From contig JAIOAT010000009.1 in assembly GCA_019873685.1 (NCBI GenBank), positions 1-64,000 on the forward strand: DNA of 64,000 nt, written 5' to 3'. The translations under genes and the position numbers were made by a program. Of the stretch, positions 17,566 to 27,091 are shown piece by piece. The DNA comes from Chloroflexota bacterium. Lineage in GTDB: Bacteria; Chloroflexota; Anaerolineae; Aggregatilineales; Ch27. Below the pieces are notes generated by a model. It saw only the letters and a program-made list of their open reading frames with translations. It did not search any database and had not been told where the DNA came from. Numbering within the stretch: the stretch's first letter is position 1; each line of letters begins with the position of its first letter.

Positions 17566-18492
17566 GTGGTCGCCAACGCAGAAAACTCGCGGACTGTTAC
17601 GCGCGTCAAGACATCGCGGCTGAGCCTTAACCAGCGGCGCTACGTGGCAGCCGCGCTGTTGCTGGCGCCGGTGATCCTCCTGCGCCTGTTCACCACCCTC
17701 TACCCGTTCGTCCAGACCATCTTCCTCAGCTTCGAGAAGTACAATCCGGCCTTCCCGCCGCGCCAGTACGTTGGGCTGGGCAACTTCGAGAAGATTGCCT
17801 CGGATATCGTGGTGCGCAGCAGCGTCGAGTTCACGCTGATCTTCGTCTTCGGCTCAACCCTGTTCCAGCTGATCTTCGGGATCATGGTCGCCTCGCTGCT
17901 CAACAGCCGCTTCCGGCTGCGTAACCTGGCCCGCACGATCAACCTGATCCCCTGGGCCATCCCGATGGTGGTGGCGGCAGTAGGCTGGCGCTGGCTCTTT
18001 GACGGCACTTACGGCTGGATCACCGATCTGCTGCACCGGCTGGGGATCGACTACAGCTGGCTGATCGATCCGGTCGGCGCACGCATCGCCATCCTGATCG
18101 TCAGCGTGTGGAAGAGCACGCCTTTTGTGGCTATCTCCATCCTGGCCGGGCTGCAGGGCGTCTCGGAGGAACTCTATGAGGCCGCCCGTGTGGACGGAGC
18201 CAACGCCTGGCAATCGTTCTGGAGCATCACCCTGCCCCTGATCATGCCGCTGACGGTCACCATCGGCATGTTCATGCTGGTCTGGCAGCTGGCCGTTTTT
18301 GACCTGCCTTACGCCATGACTTCCGGCGGGCCGGGCTTTGCCACCAGCGTGCTGGCCTACCAGATCCAGCAGCAGGTTGCCACGTTGAATTACGGCTATG
18401 CTTCGGCGCTCAGCGTGGTCATGTTCCTCATCGTAGGCCTTATCGGGATCATCGGCGTGGTCGCGTTCCGGCGCGTCCAGGTCGCGCTGTAA
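17566..18492 (+). CDS. ABC sugar permease, MalF/UgpA-type
   Basis: 308 residues from the GTG at 17566, which has AAGGAGG upstream; a longer frame from 17485 would run through the stem-loop and is unlikely. Six hydrophobic segments are visible, beginning with AAALLLAPVILLRLFTTLYP. The EAA loop that docks the ATPase is [20 protein letters not shown]. It pairs with the MalG-type permease encoded 12 bases downstream. No ATPase gene is present, as is usual for CUT1 importers that share a MsiK-like subunit. Confidence 0.92.
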   Translation: MVANAENSRTVTRVKTSRLSLNQRRYVAAALLLAPVILLRLFTTLYPFVQTIFLSFEKYNPAFPPRQYVGLGNFEKIASDIVVRSSVEFTLIFVFGSTLFQLIFGIMVASLLNSRFRLRNLARTINLIPWAIPMVVAAVGWRWLFDGTYGWITDLLHRLGIDYSWLIDPVGARIAILIVSVWKSTPFVAISILAGLQGVSEELYEAARVDGANAWQSFWSITLPLIMPLTVTIGMFMLVWQLAVFDLPYAMTSGGPGFATSVLAYQIQQQVATLNYGYASALSVVMFLIVGLIGIIGVVAFRRVQVAL

Positions 18493-18504
18493 AGGGGGAA
18501 TGGC

Positions 18505-19353
18505 ATGGTTGGCCAGTTCTTGCGGCGTCACGGCGGGCGTATTGTCACCTACATCGGCTTCCTGATCTTCGCCTTTGTCATGCTGTTCCCGTTCTACTTC
18601 ATCGTGGTATCGTCCTTCACGCCGCGCTACGAGATTTTCCAGACGCCGCCGCGCTACTTCCCGCAGAACCTGACGCTGGAAAATTACCCGAACATGATCG
18701 CAACGATCCCGTTCTGGCAGTACTACGCCAACTCCCTGATCTTTGCGATAGGCAGCTCGCTGCTTTCCACCGTAGTCAGCGCGATGGCGGGATACGGGCT
18801 GGCCCGGCTGAAGTTCCCCGGCAGCAATCTGGTTTTCCTGGGGCTGGTGCTCTCCATCGCCCTGCCACAGGTCGCCCTGCTGGTGCCCATCCGGGAAATG
18901 TACAACGTGCTGGGTCTGAACAACACCCATCTGGGGCTGATCATCCTGATGTCCAGCCTGGTCACGCCGTTCACCGTGTGGATCATGGTCTCCTTCGTCA
19001 ACCAGATTCCGGTCGAGATCGAGGAGGCGGCTCTGATCGATGGCGCAACGCTGTGGCAGACGATCCTCCGCATTGTCCTGCCGACCATGCGCCCGGCGCT
19101 GGCGACAATGCTGATCATCAACTTCATCAACGCCTGGAACGAACTGCTCTACCCGATGATCTTCGCCACGCGCAACGACACCAAGACGCTCAGCGTCGGC
19201 CTGATCTCACTGGGACGCGAGGCCATCGGCACCTCCCGCCCCTGGGACCGGATGAGCGCCATGAGCGTGCTGATGATCATCCCCGTGGTGATCCTGATCA
19301 TCTTCGGGCAGCGGGCCATCGTCTCCGGCCTGACGCGCGGCGCGGTCAAGTAG
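18505..19353 (+). CDS. ABC sugar permease, MalG-type
   Basis: 282 residues with six membrane segments (TYIGFLIFAFVMLFPFYFIV first). The EAA loop is EEAALIDGATLWQTILRIVLP, and the C-terminus ends TRGAVK as MalG-type permeases do (the same ending recurs in the other two sugar MalG-type proteins here). It completes the importer with the two preceding genes. It is the last gene of the 12123-19353 operon and is followed by a stem-loop. Confidence 0.92.
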   Translation: MVGQFLRRHGGRIVTYIGFLIFAFVMLFPFYFIVVSSFTPRYEIFQTPPRYFPQNLTLENYPNMIATIPFWQYYANSLIFAIGSSLLSTVVSAMAGYGLARLKFPGSNLVFLGLVLSIALPQVALLVPIREMYNVLGLNNTHLGLIILMSSLVTPFTVWIMVSFVNQIPVEIEEAALIDGATLWQTILRIVLPTMRPALATMLIINFINAWNELLYPMIFATRNDTKTLSVGLISLGREAIGTSRPWDRMSAMSVLMIIPVVILIIFGQRAIVSGLTRGAVK

Positions 19354-19373
19354 CGCCCCGCCCCCGATCAGCA

Positions 19374-19408
19374 AGCGACCGGCCACATCCCCCCGGTGGC
19401 CGGTCGCT
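19374..19408. terminator. Putative terminator hairpin between convergent genes
   Basis: A 13-base perfect stem (19374-19386 with 19396-19408, core GCGACCGGCCAC) and a 9-base loop lie 21 bases after the permease stop and before the end of the GH31 gene. No T run follows in either direction, so termination may be inefficient or factor-assisted. Confidence 0.55.
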
Positions 19409-19449
19409 GCGTTCCGGCAGAAATCAGGCCAGGGCGTGGACGCCCACCC

Positions 19450-21855
19450 TCACAGGCGATTCTGCAACAGGCACAGGGCCACGCCATCCGCGCCGCGCGC
19501 CCAGCATGGCGCAGCGCCCGGCGCAGCCGCCACACGCTCAGCCCGCGCCAGCGCCTGCCCGTTCACCGTCACCGCCTCAACCTGCGGCGCGCCCGCCAGC
19601 GGCAGGACACGCAGCAGGACGGCGGCTTTGGGCGAGTGGAGCGTCACGTTGAGCCGGTTGCCGTCGAAGGCTGCCGCCAGCCGGGTGAGGCCGTCGGTGT
19701 CACGCAGGTCAAAGGCCCCCGCTTCGAGCAGGTACGCATCAAACGTGACCACCGGGAACGGCTCATCGCTCAGGGAAAGCGCCGGCTCCACAGTGGGGAT
19801 CAGCGCGTTAGCGCGGACATACAGCGGCAGGATTTCCAGCGGCGCTTCCACTGTGCGCGTCGCCGGCCCGGCGATCACTTCATGTGTCCAGAAGTCCACC
19901 CAGCGCCCGGCAGGGAAGTACACCGGGCGCCGCCCTTCCCGGTTGGTGATCGGGGCGACCATCAGCTCTGCGCCAAAACAATACTGCAGGTCAAGCGCGT
20001 AGGTCAGCGGATCGTCCGGGAATTCCAGCACCAGCGGACGCACCAGCGGCAGGCTGGTTTCCGCGGCCTGGGCCGCGTAGCTGTAGATATAAGGCAGCAG
20101 GCGGTAGCGCAGGGCAACGTAACGGCGGAAGATCGCCTCCGCCTGTTCGCCATAGTCCCAGGGCAAACGCGTGGTCATACCATGGGCGCGGGCCAGCGGG
20201 GAAAACAGCCCGAACTGCGCCCAGCGGACATACAGATCGGGCGTCGGCTGCTTGTGAAAGCCGCCGATGTCGTGACTCCAGAAGGCGTGCCCGCACAGGC
20301 CCAGGCTCAACCCGCCGCGCAACGTGGAGGCCAGCGCGGGGTAGGTGCAATCCGGGTCGCCGCCCCACTGGGCCGCGTGACGCTGGCCGCCGGCGTACGT
20401 ACTGCGTCCCCAGACCAGCCCGGCGTGGCCGGTTTCTTCCGCCGTGACTTCGGCCACCGCGTCGTTATAGAGCAGCGGATAGAGGTTGTGCAGCGTTTCG
20501 CCGCTCATGCCGTTGTGGGCCACCACATCGGCGGGGACGCCCTCGCCAAAATCGGTCTTGAAGATATCCACCCCCATCCGCAGGTGGGGTCGGAGCAACT
20601 CCTTGAACCAGGCTACCGCCTCCGGGTTGGTCATGTCGATGATCCCCACCGGCGGGTGCGAGCCGCTCCATAAATCGCCCACCCAGGCGCGGCCATCGCG
20701 CCTCTTAAGCAGGTAGCCTTTCGCCTCGGCCTCGGCGAATCGCTCGCTCTGGATGCCCAGATAGGGATTCATCCACAGGCACACGCGGTAACCATCCTGA
20801 CGAAGCTGGCGGATCAGGCCTTCCGGGTCGGGGAACATAGCCGTGTCCCAGACCATATCCGACCAGCAGCCAAAGCGCTGCCAGTAGCAGTCCAGGTGCA
20901 GCACATCGCAGGGCACTTCCCGCGCTCGCAATTCACGGGCGCGGCGCAGCACATCATCAGCGCTATCCGCCTTGAAGCCCGATGACATCCACAGGCCAAA
21001 GGCCCACTTGGGCGGCAGGATTGGCAGGCTGACCAGCCCGGCATAACAGGTGATGATCGTCTTGAGATCGGGACCGCTGATGACGTAGTAATCCAGCGCC
21101 GCATCCGGCACGATCACGGAAAACACCGAGTGACTGCTGGCAGCCATGTCAAAGCGGATGGGCGTGACGCTATCGACAAACAGGCCGTAAAGCCGCGTGC
21201 TGAGGAAGAACGGCACGTTCTTGTAGGCCCGCTCGCTGTGGACACCAAAGGCATCATAATTCCACATGGCCAGGCGCTGGCCGCGCTTATCGAACTCGGT
21301 GAATTTCTCCCCGAAGCCGTAGAAGTGCTCGTCCGGTTCAGCCGTAAACGTATCGTGGAAGGCAACGCGCCGCCCATCCACCACGCTGAAGCCAAAAGGT
21401 AACCCGGTCAGGCGGTCGGTCACGTCGCGGTCGTTGTATTCCTGGGAAAGCAGCGTCCGGCCATCAGCGCCGTAAAACGCGATATGGAAGGGATCGAGCG
21501 CGATCTCCACGCGCAGATCCGCACCGGTCAGAGTCACGCCGCCGGGCTGCCGGGCCACCGTCACCGGCGGCGGCGTCTCCGGGAGATGGGCCAGCGTCAC
21601 CCGCCCCGGCGCGGGATCGCCCGTCTCCAGCAGGATACGGGCCACGCCCGGCGCAACCATACTCACCGCGATCCGCACGGCCTCGCCGGTCTGCGTCTGG
21701 CCGGTGAGGATAACGCCTGCTGCCCCTTCCCGGCTAATCGCGGCGCGGACCACATACGTCGGTTCGCCGGGATCATCCGGGCGGCGGATTGGCAGGGGCG
21801 GCATTTCCGCCGGGAATCTGACATACGGCACCAGCGGGTTGTCGAAAACCATCAT
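19450..21855 (-). CDS. GH31 alpha-glycosidase (alpha-xylosidase/alpha-glucosidase, YicI-like)
   Basis: 801 residues. An N-terminal beta-domain is followed by the GH31 barrel with LHLDCYWQRFGCW, CLWMNPY and DIFKTDFGEGVPAD. The nucleophile is predicted as Asp435 in KTDFGE, and the acid/base as Asp500 in QWGGD, spaced 65 residues apart much as in YicI. YicI-like members cleave alpha-xylose from xyloglucan oligosaccharides, but alpha-glucosidases share the motif. AGGAGG lies only one base before the ATG at 21855, so the adjacent ATG at 21852 may be the true start. It lies 28 bases after the regulator stop on the same strand, so it may be co-transcribed with it. Confidence 0.9.
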   Translation of the reverse strand: MMVFDNPLVPYVRFPAEMPPLPIRRPDDPGEPTYVVRAAISREGAAGVILTGQTQTGEAVRIAVSMVAPGVARILLETGDPAPGRVTLAHLPETPPPVTVARQPGGVTLTGADLRVEIALDPFHIAFYGADGRTLLSQEYNDRDVTDRLTGLPFGFSVVDGRRVAFHDTFTAEPDEHFYGFGEKFTEFDKRGQRLAMWNYDAFGVHSERAYKNVPFFLSTRLYGLFVDSVTPIRFDMAASSHSVFSVIVPDAALDYYVISGPDLKTIITCYAGLVSLPILPPKWAFGLWMSSGFKADSADDVLRRARELRAREVPCDVLHLDCYWQRFGCWSDMVWDTAMFPDPEGLIRQLRQDGYRVCLWMNPYLGIQSERFAEAEAKGYLLKRRDGRAWVGDLWSGSHPPVGIIDMTNPEAVAWFKELLRPHLRMGVDIFKTDFGEGVPADVVAHNGMSGETLHNLYPLLYNDAVAEVTAEETGHAGLVWGRSTYAGGQRHAAQWGGDPDCTYPALASTLRGGLSLGLCGHAFWSHDIGGFHKQPTPDLYVRWAQFGLFSPLARAHGMTTRLPWDYGEQAEAIFRRYVALRYRLLPYIYSYAAQAAETSLPLVRPLVLEFPDDPLTYALDLQYCFGAELMVAPITNREGRRPVYFPAGRWVDFWTHEVIAGPATRTVEAPLEILPLYVRANALIPTVEPALSLSDEPFPVVTFDAYLLEAGAFDLRDTDGLTRLAAAFDGNRLNVTLHSPKAAVLLRVLPLAGAPQVEAVTVNGQALARAERVAAAPGAAPCWARGADGVALCLLQNRL

Positions 21856-21883
21856 TCCTCCTCAGAAGAGAACCCACCACCAG

Positions 21884-22984
21884 TTAGCGGTGAAGATGAG
21901 CGCCACACGAACGCCGGACGATCAGACGCGTGGGTAGAATGATCTGCTGCGGCCCGATGGCCTCGCCCTGAATGCGGCTCATCAGAACCTCGACCGCCGT
22001 CCGGCCAATGTCGATCGCCGGCTGGGCGACCGTGGTCAGGGGCACTTCCAGATGAGAGGTGAAATCCAGGTTGTCAAAACCGACCAGGGCCAGGTCCTCC
22101 GGAACGCGCAGTCCAACACGCCGGGCGGCCTCGTAAACTGCCAGGGCAGTCTGATCATTGGCGGCCAGCACCGCCGAGATGCGCGGCTCCTGCTCCAGAA
22201 AGCGGCATAGCGGCTCGCGGTCGATGGCCGGGTAACTTTCCACTTCCAACACCAGCGCCGGATCAAGCGGGATGCCCGCCTCGATCAGCGCCCGCTGGTA
22301 ACCGGCCAGCCGATGCTCGATGCTGATCGCCGGGTCCCGCCAGGCGATGAACCCGATCCGGCGATGGCCAAGATGCAACAGGTGTTGCGCCGCCCGCAAC
22401 ATCCCGCCGAAATGATCAGACATGACATAGTCAGTGACCACCCCGCGCAGGTAACGATCGATCAGGACCACGGGGTAGCCGGAACGCGCCAGGCTGGCGA
22501 TCGGCTCCACATGCAGCGAATCCACCGGATAGATGACCACCCCGGCCAGGTTATGGGCGACCAGGTCGTTCAACACCTGCGCCTGGCGATCCGGGTCGTT
22601 TTCGACGTGCTTGAAAGTCACCGACAGCCCGCGGCGGGATGCAGCTTCCTCTACGCCCAGCAGGATTGTCGACACAAACGAATCACGCACGTAAGGCACG
22701 ACGAAACCGATCTGACGGGTGGAATCGACCTGGGTTCGGGGCTGCTTGCCATCCCAGACCACAAAGGTGCCCCGCCCGCGCTCGCGCCGGATGTATCCCT
22801 CCGCCTCCAGCTCAGCCAGCGCCTGACGGATGGTTCCCCGCGCAACGCCGAATTCTTTGCACAACTCTGGCTCTGGCGGCAGGCTATCCCCTGCCTTCAG
22901 TTCACCACTCAGGATGCGCTGCGTGAGCAGGGCGGCGATCTGCAGGTAGAGCGGCTCGCGCGCGCCACGCTTCAGTTGGGTCAT
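21884..22984 (-). CDS. GntR-LacI hybrid transcriptional regulator (AraR-like)
   Basis: 366 residues. Residues 8-75 form a GntR-type winged helix (EPLYLQIAALLTQRILSGEL, then GVARGTIRQALAELEAEGYI and RGRGTFVV). From about 85 to 360 it is a LacI/periplasmic-binding-like effector domain (GFVVPYVRDSFVSTILLGVEEAA, PVVLIDRYLRG, HLGHRRIGFIAWRD, DLALVGFDN). This domain order is that of Bacillus AraR, which binds TTGT-N4-ACAA operators and is released by a sugar. Its own upstream region holds TGTCTATACAAAT and TAGACGTCTA, and similar motifs occur upstream of the glycosidase and ABC operons. Local control of 1-25 kb is therefore likely. The effector is probably a free sugar, identity unknown. Confidence 0.88.
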   Translation of the reverse strand: MTQLKRGAREPLYLQIAALLTQRILSGELKAGDSLPPEPELCKEFGVARGTIRQALAELEAEGYIRRERGRGTFVVWDGKQPRTQVDSTRQIGFVVPYVRDSFVSTILLGVEEAASRRGLSVTFKHVENDPDRQAQVLNDLVAHNLAGVVIYPVDSLHVEPIASLARSGYPVVLIDRYLRGVVTDYVMSDHFGGMLRAAQHLLHLGHRRIGFIAWRDPAISIEHRLAGYQRALIEAGIPLDPALVLEVESYPAIDREPLCRFLEQEPRISAVLAANDQTALAVYEAARRVGLRVPEDLALVGFDNLDFTSHLEVPLTTVAQPAIDIGRTAVEVLMSRIQGEAIGPQQIILPTRLIVRRSCGAHLHR

Positions 22985-23033
22985 ATGCGGTTCGTCCTGT
23001 AACCGTCAAAGATGTTCGAAGGCAACTTCGACA

Positions 23034-23089
23034 TGTCTATACAAATTCCATTTTCCGCCGGTTTGCAGCCCCTGTCAAATAGACGTCTA
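23034..23089. promoter_or_regulatory. Divergent promoter region with two operators (regulator / KDG kinase)
   Basis: Two sites are visible: TGTCTATACAAAT (23034-23046) and the perfect palindrome TAGACGTCTA (23080-23089). On the minus strand TTGACA (23078-23073) and GAAAAT (23055-23050), 17 bases apart, could drive the regulator. On the plus strand a good -10 TATAAT lies at 23117-23122 with a poor -35. The operators flank both, consistent with autoregulation and control of the kinase gene. Confidence 0.55.
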
Positions 23090-23184
23090 CGACGGTCTGT
23101 ACCGCGCCTTCCGCGGTATAATCAACGCTGCGTGTCCTGCCAGTGGCGCGCCAGGCGATTCACTCACTGGTGGAGGGGAGAGTA

Positions 23185-24216
23185 ATGAAGAAAATCGTCT
23201 GCTTTGGCGAGATCATGCTCCGGCTCTCGCCGCCGGGCTTCCAGCGTTTTGTGCAAGCATCCAGCTTTGACGTGACCTTCGGAGGCGGCGAGGCCAACGT
23301 CGCCGCCTCGCTCAGCGGCTTCGGCCTGCCGACGGAATTCGTCACCCGCCTGCCCGCCCACGAGATCGGCGACGCCTGCCGGGACTTCCTGCGCCGGCAT
23401 GGCATCGGCACGAACCACATCGTGCGCGGCGGCGACCGGCTGGGCATCTACTTCCTGGAGATGGGTTCCGCCCAGCGCGGCAGCAAGGTCATCTACGACC
23501 GCGCTGGATCGTCCTTTGCGACCATCGAGCCGGGCATGGTCAACTGGGAGGCCGCTTTCGCTGACGCGGATTGGTTCCACTGGACAGGCATCACCCCGGC
23601 CGTCTCCCGCGGGGCGGCGGAGGCGCTGAGCGAGGCAATCAGCGCAGCCCGCGCCAGGGGACTCACCATCTCCTGTGACCTCAACTACCGCAAGAAGCTG
23701 TGGAACTGGGGTCGGACAGCCAGCGAAGTCATGCCGGAACTGGTCAGCCAGTGCGATGTGGCGATCGGCAATGAAGAGGACGCGGATAAAGTCTTCGGCA
23801 TCAAGGCCCCCGGCGCGGATGTCACGGCGGGCAAGGTGGAGGCGGCTGCTTACGTCAGTGTGTGCGAGCAACTCAAGGCTCGCTTCCCCAACCTGCAGAC
23901 CATCGCCATTACCCTGCGCGGCTCGATCTCGGCCAGCCATAACCGCTGGAGCGCCCTCCTGTGGCACGACGGCCAGGTCTATACCACGCCCGGCTATGAG
24001 ATCACCCCGATCGTCGACCGCGTCGGCGGCGGCGATAGCTTCATGGGCGGGCTGATCTACGGCCTCAAGACCTACGAGAGCAAGCAGAAGGCGCTGGAGT
24101 TTGCCGTGGCTGCTTCCTGCCTCAAGCACACTATCTTTGGCGACTTCAACCTGGTCAGCGTGGCCGAAGTCGAAACGCTGATGAAAGGCGACGCTTCCGG
24201 GCGGGTCAGCCGCTAA
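23185..24216 (+). CDS. kdgK: PfkB-family sugar-acid kinase (2-keto-3-deoxygluconate kinase type)
   Basis: 343 residues from the ATG at 23185 (GGAGGGG upstream; the frame from 23143 has no ribosome site). It begins [17 protein letters not shown], the usual start of KDG kinases, has the [14 protein letters not shown] sugar-binding motif and the C-terminal [16 protein letters not shown] anion-hole motif with the catalytic Asp. It phosphorylates 2-keto-3-deoxy sugar acids to KDPG, which the aldolase encoded at 28635 would split. It heads a short operon with a zinc dehydrogenase 35 bases downstream. Fructokinase or another PfkB specificity is the alternative. Confidence 0.82.
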   Translation: MKKIVCFGEIMLRLSPPGFQRFVQASSFDVTFGGGEANVAASLSGFGLPTEFVTRLPAHEIGDACRDFLRRHGIGTNHIVRGGDRLGIYFLEMGSAQRGSKVIYDRAGSSFATIEPGMVNWEAAFADADWFHWTGITPAVSRGAAEALSEAISAARARGLTISCDLNYRKKLWNWGRTASEVMPELVSQCDVAIGNEEDADKVFGIKAPGADVTAGKVEAAAYVSVCEQLKARFPNLQTIAITLRGSISASHNRWSALLWHDGQVYTTPGYEITPIVDRVGGGDSFMGGLIYGLKTYESKQKALEFAVAASCLKHTIFGDFNLVSVAEVETLMKGDASGRVSR

Positions 24217-24251
24217 GACGGCACACCGCCCCAGAACTGAGGAGAAAAGGC

Positions 24252-25268
24252 ATGAAAGCCGTGGTCTTCACCGGCCCGGAGCAGATCAGCATCACGCGCG
24301 TGCCCGACCCAACCCCTGCGCCGGACGAAGTTGTGATCCGTGTGGCTCAGGCAGGCATCTGCGGCACAGATGTGCACATCTACCGCAACGAATACCTGTC
24401 CGACTTCCCGCTGATCCCCGGCCATGAGTTCGGGGGAACGGTCGTCGCCGTTGGACGGGAAGCTGGCGGCGATCTGGCGGTCGGGGACCGCGTAGCGGCT
24501 GACCCCAACCTGTACTGCATGCACTGCGATTTCTGCCGCAACGAGCAGGCCAACCATTGCCGCAACTGGCAGGGCGTCGGCGTTACCCGGGACGGAGCCT
24601 TCGCCGAATATGTCGCCGTCCCGGCGCGAGCCTGCTACCGTCTGCCGGAATCCATCAGCGACACAGCGGCGGCTTTTGTAGAGCCGCTGGCCTGTGTTGT
24701 GCATGCGCTCAAGCGCCTGCCGGTCAGCCCGGCTGATCGGGTGCTGATCATTGGCGCGGGGCCGATGGGGCTGCTGCTGGTGCAGGCGCTGCGCCATAGC
24801 GGCGCTTCCGATATCACTGTGCTGGAAAAGCAATCCGCCCGGCTGCAACTGGCCGGTGAGATGGGCGCAGACGCCCTGATCCCCGCCGGAGAAGCGCAAA
24901 CGGAAGCCCTGCGGGCGCGCGCGCCCTATGGCTACGACGTGGTGATTGACGCCACCGGCGTACCGGCGGTCATCGAGAACGCCTTCGCCTATCTCAGACC
25001 GCGCGGGCGCTTCCTGCAGTTTGGCGTCACGCCACGCAACGCCCGCATCCAGATCAGTCCCTACGATCTGTTCCACAACGACTGGACGATCATCGGCTCG
25101 TTCGCCCTGTGCTACACCTTCCTGCCGGCCATCGACTGGCTGGCCCACGGCGTCATCCGGGTTGAGCGGCTGGTCAGCGATGTCGCGCCGCTGGAGGACT
25201 TCGCCGACGTGTTCCACCGCTTTGCAGCGGGAGAAACGCTCAAGGCGCACATTCGCCCGGCGGGCTGA
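24252..25268 (+). CDS. Zinc-dependent medium-chain alcohol/polyol dehydrogenase
   Basis: 338 residues with GAGGAG before the ATG. Catalytic zinc residues are CGTDVH and GHEFGG near residues 37-62, and the structural zinc cysteines are in [15 protein letters not shown] (about 93-107). The Rossmann motif is [16 protein letters not shown]. The family includes sorbitol, galactitol and threonine dehydrogenases and sugar-acid oxidoreductases. Lying downstream of the KDG kinase-type gene, it probably oxidises a sugar, polyol or sugar acid that feeds the same pathway. The substrate cannot be fixed from sequence. Confidence 0.88.
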   Translation: MKAVVFTGPEQISITRVPDPTPAPDEVVIRVAQAGICGTDVHIYRNEYLSDFPLIPGHEFGGTVVAVGREAGGDLAVGDRVAADPNLYCMHCDFCRNEQANHCRNWQGVGVTRDGAFAEYVAVPARACYRLPESISDTAAAFVEPLACVVHALKRLPVSPADRVLIIGAGPMGLLLVQALRHSGASDITVLEKQSARLQLAGEMGADALIPAGEAQTEALRARAPYGYDVVIDATGVPAVIENAFAYLRPRGRFLQFGVTPRNARIQISPYDLFHNDWTIIGSFALCYTFLPAIDWLAHGVIRVERLVSDVAPLEDFADVFHRFAAGETLKAHIRPAG

Positions 25269-25302
25269 TCGACAGACATCGGCCCGGTCACAAGCAGGAA
25301 TC

Positions 25303-25334
25303 ACGGAGCCTGCCCGAATGTGAGCAGGCTCCGT
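25303..25334. terminator. Terminator hairpin between convergent operons
   Basis: An 11-base perfect stem (25303-25313, ACGGAGCCTGC, with 25324-25334) and a 10-base loop sit between the dehydrogenase stop and the stop of the leftward isomerase gene. It is followed by CGTTGTTG, a weak T-rich tract. Confidence 0.6.
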
Positions 25335-25363
25335 CGTTGTTGCGTCAGTCTGGCGGAGGTGCG

Positions 25364-27013
25364 CTACAGATTAACCGTCCCGCACAGGTGCACCTGCACA
25401 CCCATCGCATCAAACATGGCCGCCTTGGCCGCCAGCGCCCGGTCGGCATCAGCGGCTGAGGGTGCGTAGGCAACCTGGATATGGTTGGCCTTGTGGCGGG
25501 CCATCAACTGGTCGCGGCTCACCCCATGCAGCACGGCATGCATGATTGGCCATTGCGGCGTGGTGGCCTGCCACCGGCGTTCTGTCTCCTCGCGCGGTAG
25601 CCTGACGGCCGTCCCGCGCCCCAGGTCAGCGTGCAACGCGCCGCCCATCACATACACCCGGCTCCACACGATCTCACCCGGCTTGCTGACGCCCTTGATC
25701 GTGCCGCCACCCAGGCGGAAGTACATCGGAGGCTGGCGCTCGCTGCTGGCCCCGGCATAGCCGCCTTCCAGATGCGAAGGCGGCACCGCTCCGGAGATCA
25801 TGAAGACCCACACAAAATCGTCCACGCCATCGCCGCGATAGTGCTCGCCCCAGCGAACGTCGTGCAGCGTGGTCGCCGGATCAAAGCCCATGGCCGTCCA
25901 CACGCGGTTAGTCACCAGCGCGTCAACCGCCGCGCCTTCATCCACCTCGTTAAAGTGCGGCAGGGGCCGCCCCGCGTACAGTTCCTTGCCAGTCCGGGGA
26001 TCATAGACCGGCGGGCGCTCAACATTGTTGAGCAGCCCTTCGGCCAGGTCAGAAGCCGGGGCCATGTCCTTGAGGCCCTGCTGATACTGGATGCCGATCG
26101 CATCGCAGCCGAAGTCATGGGCGATACGCATCGCCGCGATGTACATCTTGCACTGCTCCAGAATCTGGCCGTCAGTGAGATCAGTTTCCTCGTTTGGGCC
26201 GGTCACGAAGGTCATCCCCCGCGCGTCCAGCCAGTTGCGGACGGCCTGCGCTTCCGCGTCGGAAACCTGCCGCATGGCGGCCACCAGCGCCGACTGGCTC
26301 AGGCGCTCCTTATAGAGGCCAGCCGGGTTGAGCAATTCATCGTCGATGATGGCGTTGTACATGCCCATGCAGCCTTCGTCAAAGATGCCCAGGATGGCCT
26401 TGTCATGGGCGATCTGGCGGGCCAGAGCGCGGCCCAGCGCGGCCTCCGCCTCTGGCAGCCGGGCGGGATCGAGATCGCGGACATGGCTAAGATCGTGATC
26501 GATCTTGCCTTCGCGCAACCACTGGCGGATGCCCCGGAGGAAATACTCGTCCGTGAAGTCGACGCTCCAGATCGTGCTGTACTTGACGCCCATCTTGGTC
26601 AGCGAGCCGTTCAGGTTCAGCAACCCGACCAGCCCCGGCCACTGACCGCTCCAGTTAGCGACCGTCAGGATCGGCCCCCGGTGGTTGCGCAGCCCGGCCA
26701 GCACATGGTGGCTGTACTGCCACACTGATTCGGCTACGATCAGGCGTGCGTCCGGGTGAATGTGCTTGAAGACATCCATGCCCATCCGCTGGCTGGAGAT
26801 GAAGCCGTGCTTCTCAACGGGGTCATAGGGGTGGCCGCGACGCACGGTATAACCTTCCCGCGCAAACGCCGCGATCACCCGCCGTTCCATATCTTCCTGC
26901 GCCGGCCAGCACATCTGGTTGGCTGAGAGGCGCAGATCGCCGCTGGCGACCAGGATGATCTCTTTTTCGCCGACAGGCGCCGGCGTCTCTATCTGTGGCA
27001 CTGTATAGGCCAT
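25364..27013 (-). CDS. L-fucose/L-arabinose isomerase-family protein
   Basis: 549 residues. It resembles the FucI fold: an N-terminal Rossmann-like region (IILVASGDLRLSANQMCWPAQEDMERRV), GPILTVANWSGQWPGLVGLLNLNGSL, GIFDEGCMGMYNAIID (a likely metal Glu/Asp), QYQQGLKDM and a C-terminal domain with FRLGGGTIKGV. Family enzymes interconvert aldoses and ketoses such as L-fucose/L-fuculose or D-arabinose/D-ribulose using Mn. It is 78 bases downstream of an aldolase-like gene and shares the region with a FucU mutarotase. The substrate could be L-fucose, but this is a divergent member and the function is uncertain. Confidence 0.75.
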   Translation of the reverse strand: MAYTVPQIETPAPVGEKEIILVASGDLRLSANQMCWPAQEDMERRVIAAFAREGYTVRRGHPYDPVEKHGFISSQRMGMDVFKHIHPDARLIVAESVWQYSHHVLAGLRNHRGPILTVANWSGQWPGLVGLLNLNGSLTKMGVKYSTIWSVDFTDEYFLRGIRQWLREGKIDHDLSHVRDLDPARLPEAEAALGRALARQIAHDKAILGIFDEGCMGMYNAIIDDELLNPAGLYKERLSQSALVAAMRQVSDAEAQAVRNWLDARGMTFVTGPNEETDLTDGQILEQCKMYIAAMRIAHDFGCDAIGIQYQQGLKDMAPASDLAEGLLNNVERPPVYDPRTGKELYAGRPLPHFNEVDEGAAVDALVTNRVWTAMGFDPATTLHDVRWGEHYRGDGVDDFVWVFMISGAVPPSHLEGGYAGASSERQPPMYFRLGGGTIKGVSKPGEIVWSRVYVMGGALHADLGRGTAVRLPREETERRWQATTPQWPIMHAVLHGVSRDQLMARHKANHIQVAYAPSAADADRALAAKAAMFDAMGVQVHLCGTVNL

Positions 27014-27091
27014 CGTTTCTCCTCCTTCATCACTCCCCGCGGCAGCAGTCCCGCGCCGGGACAGGCAACGCCACCCGGCCTGAGGGCTACC

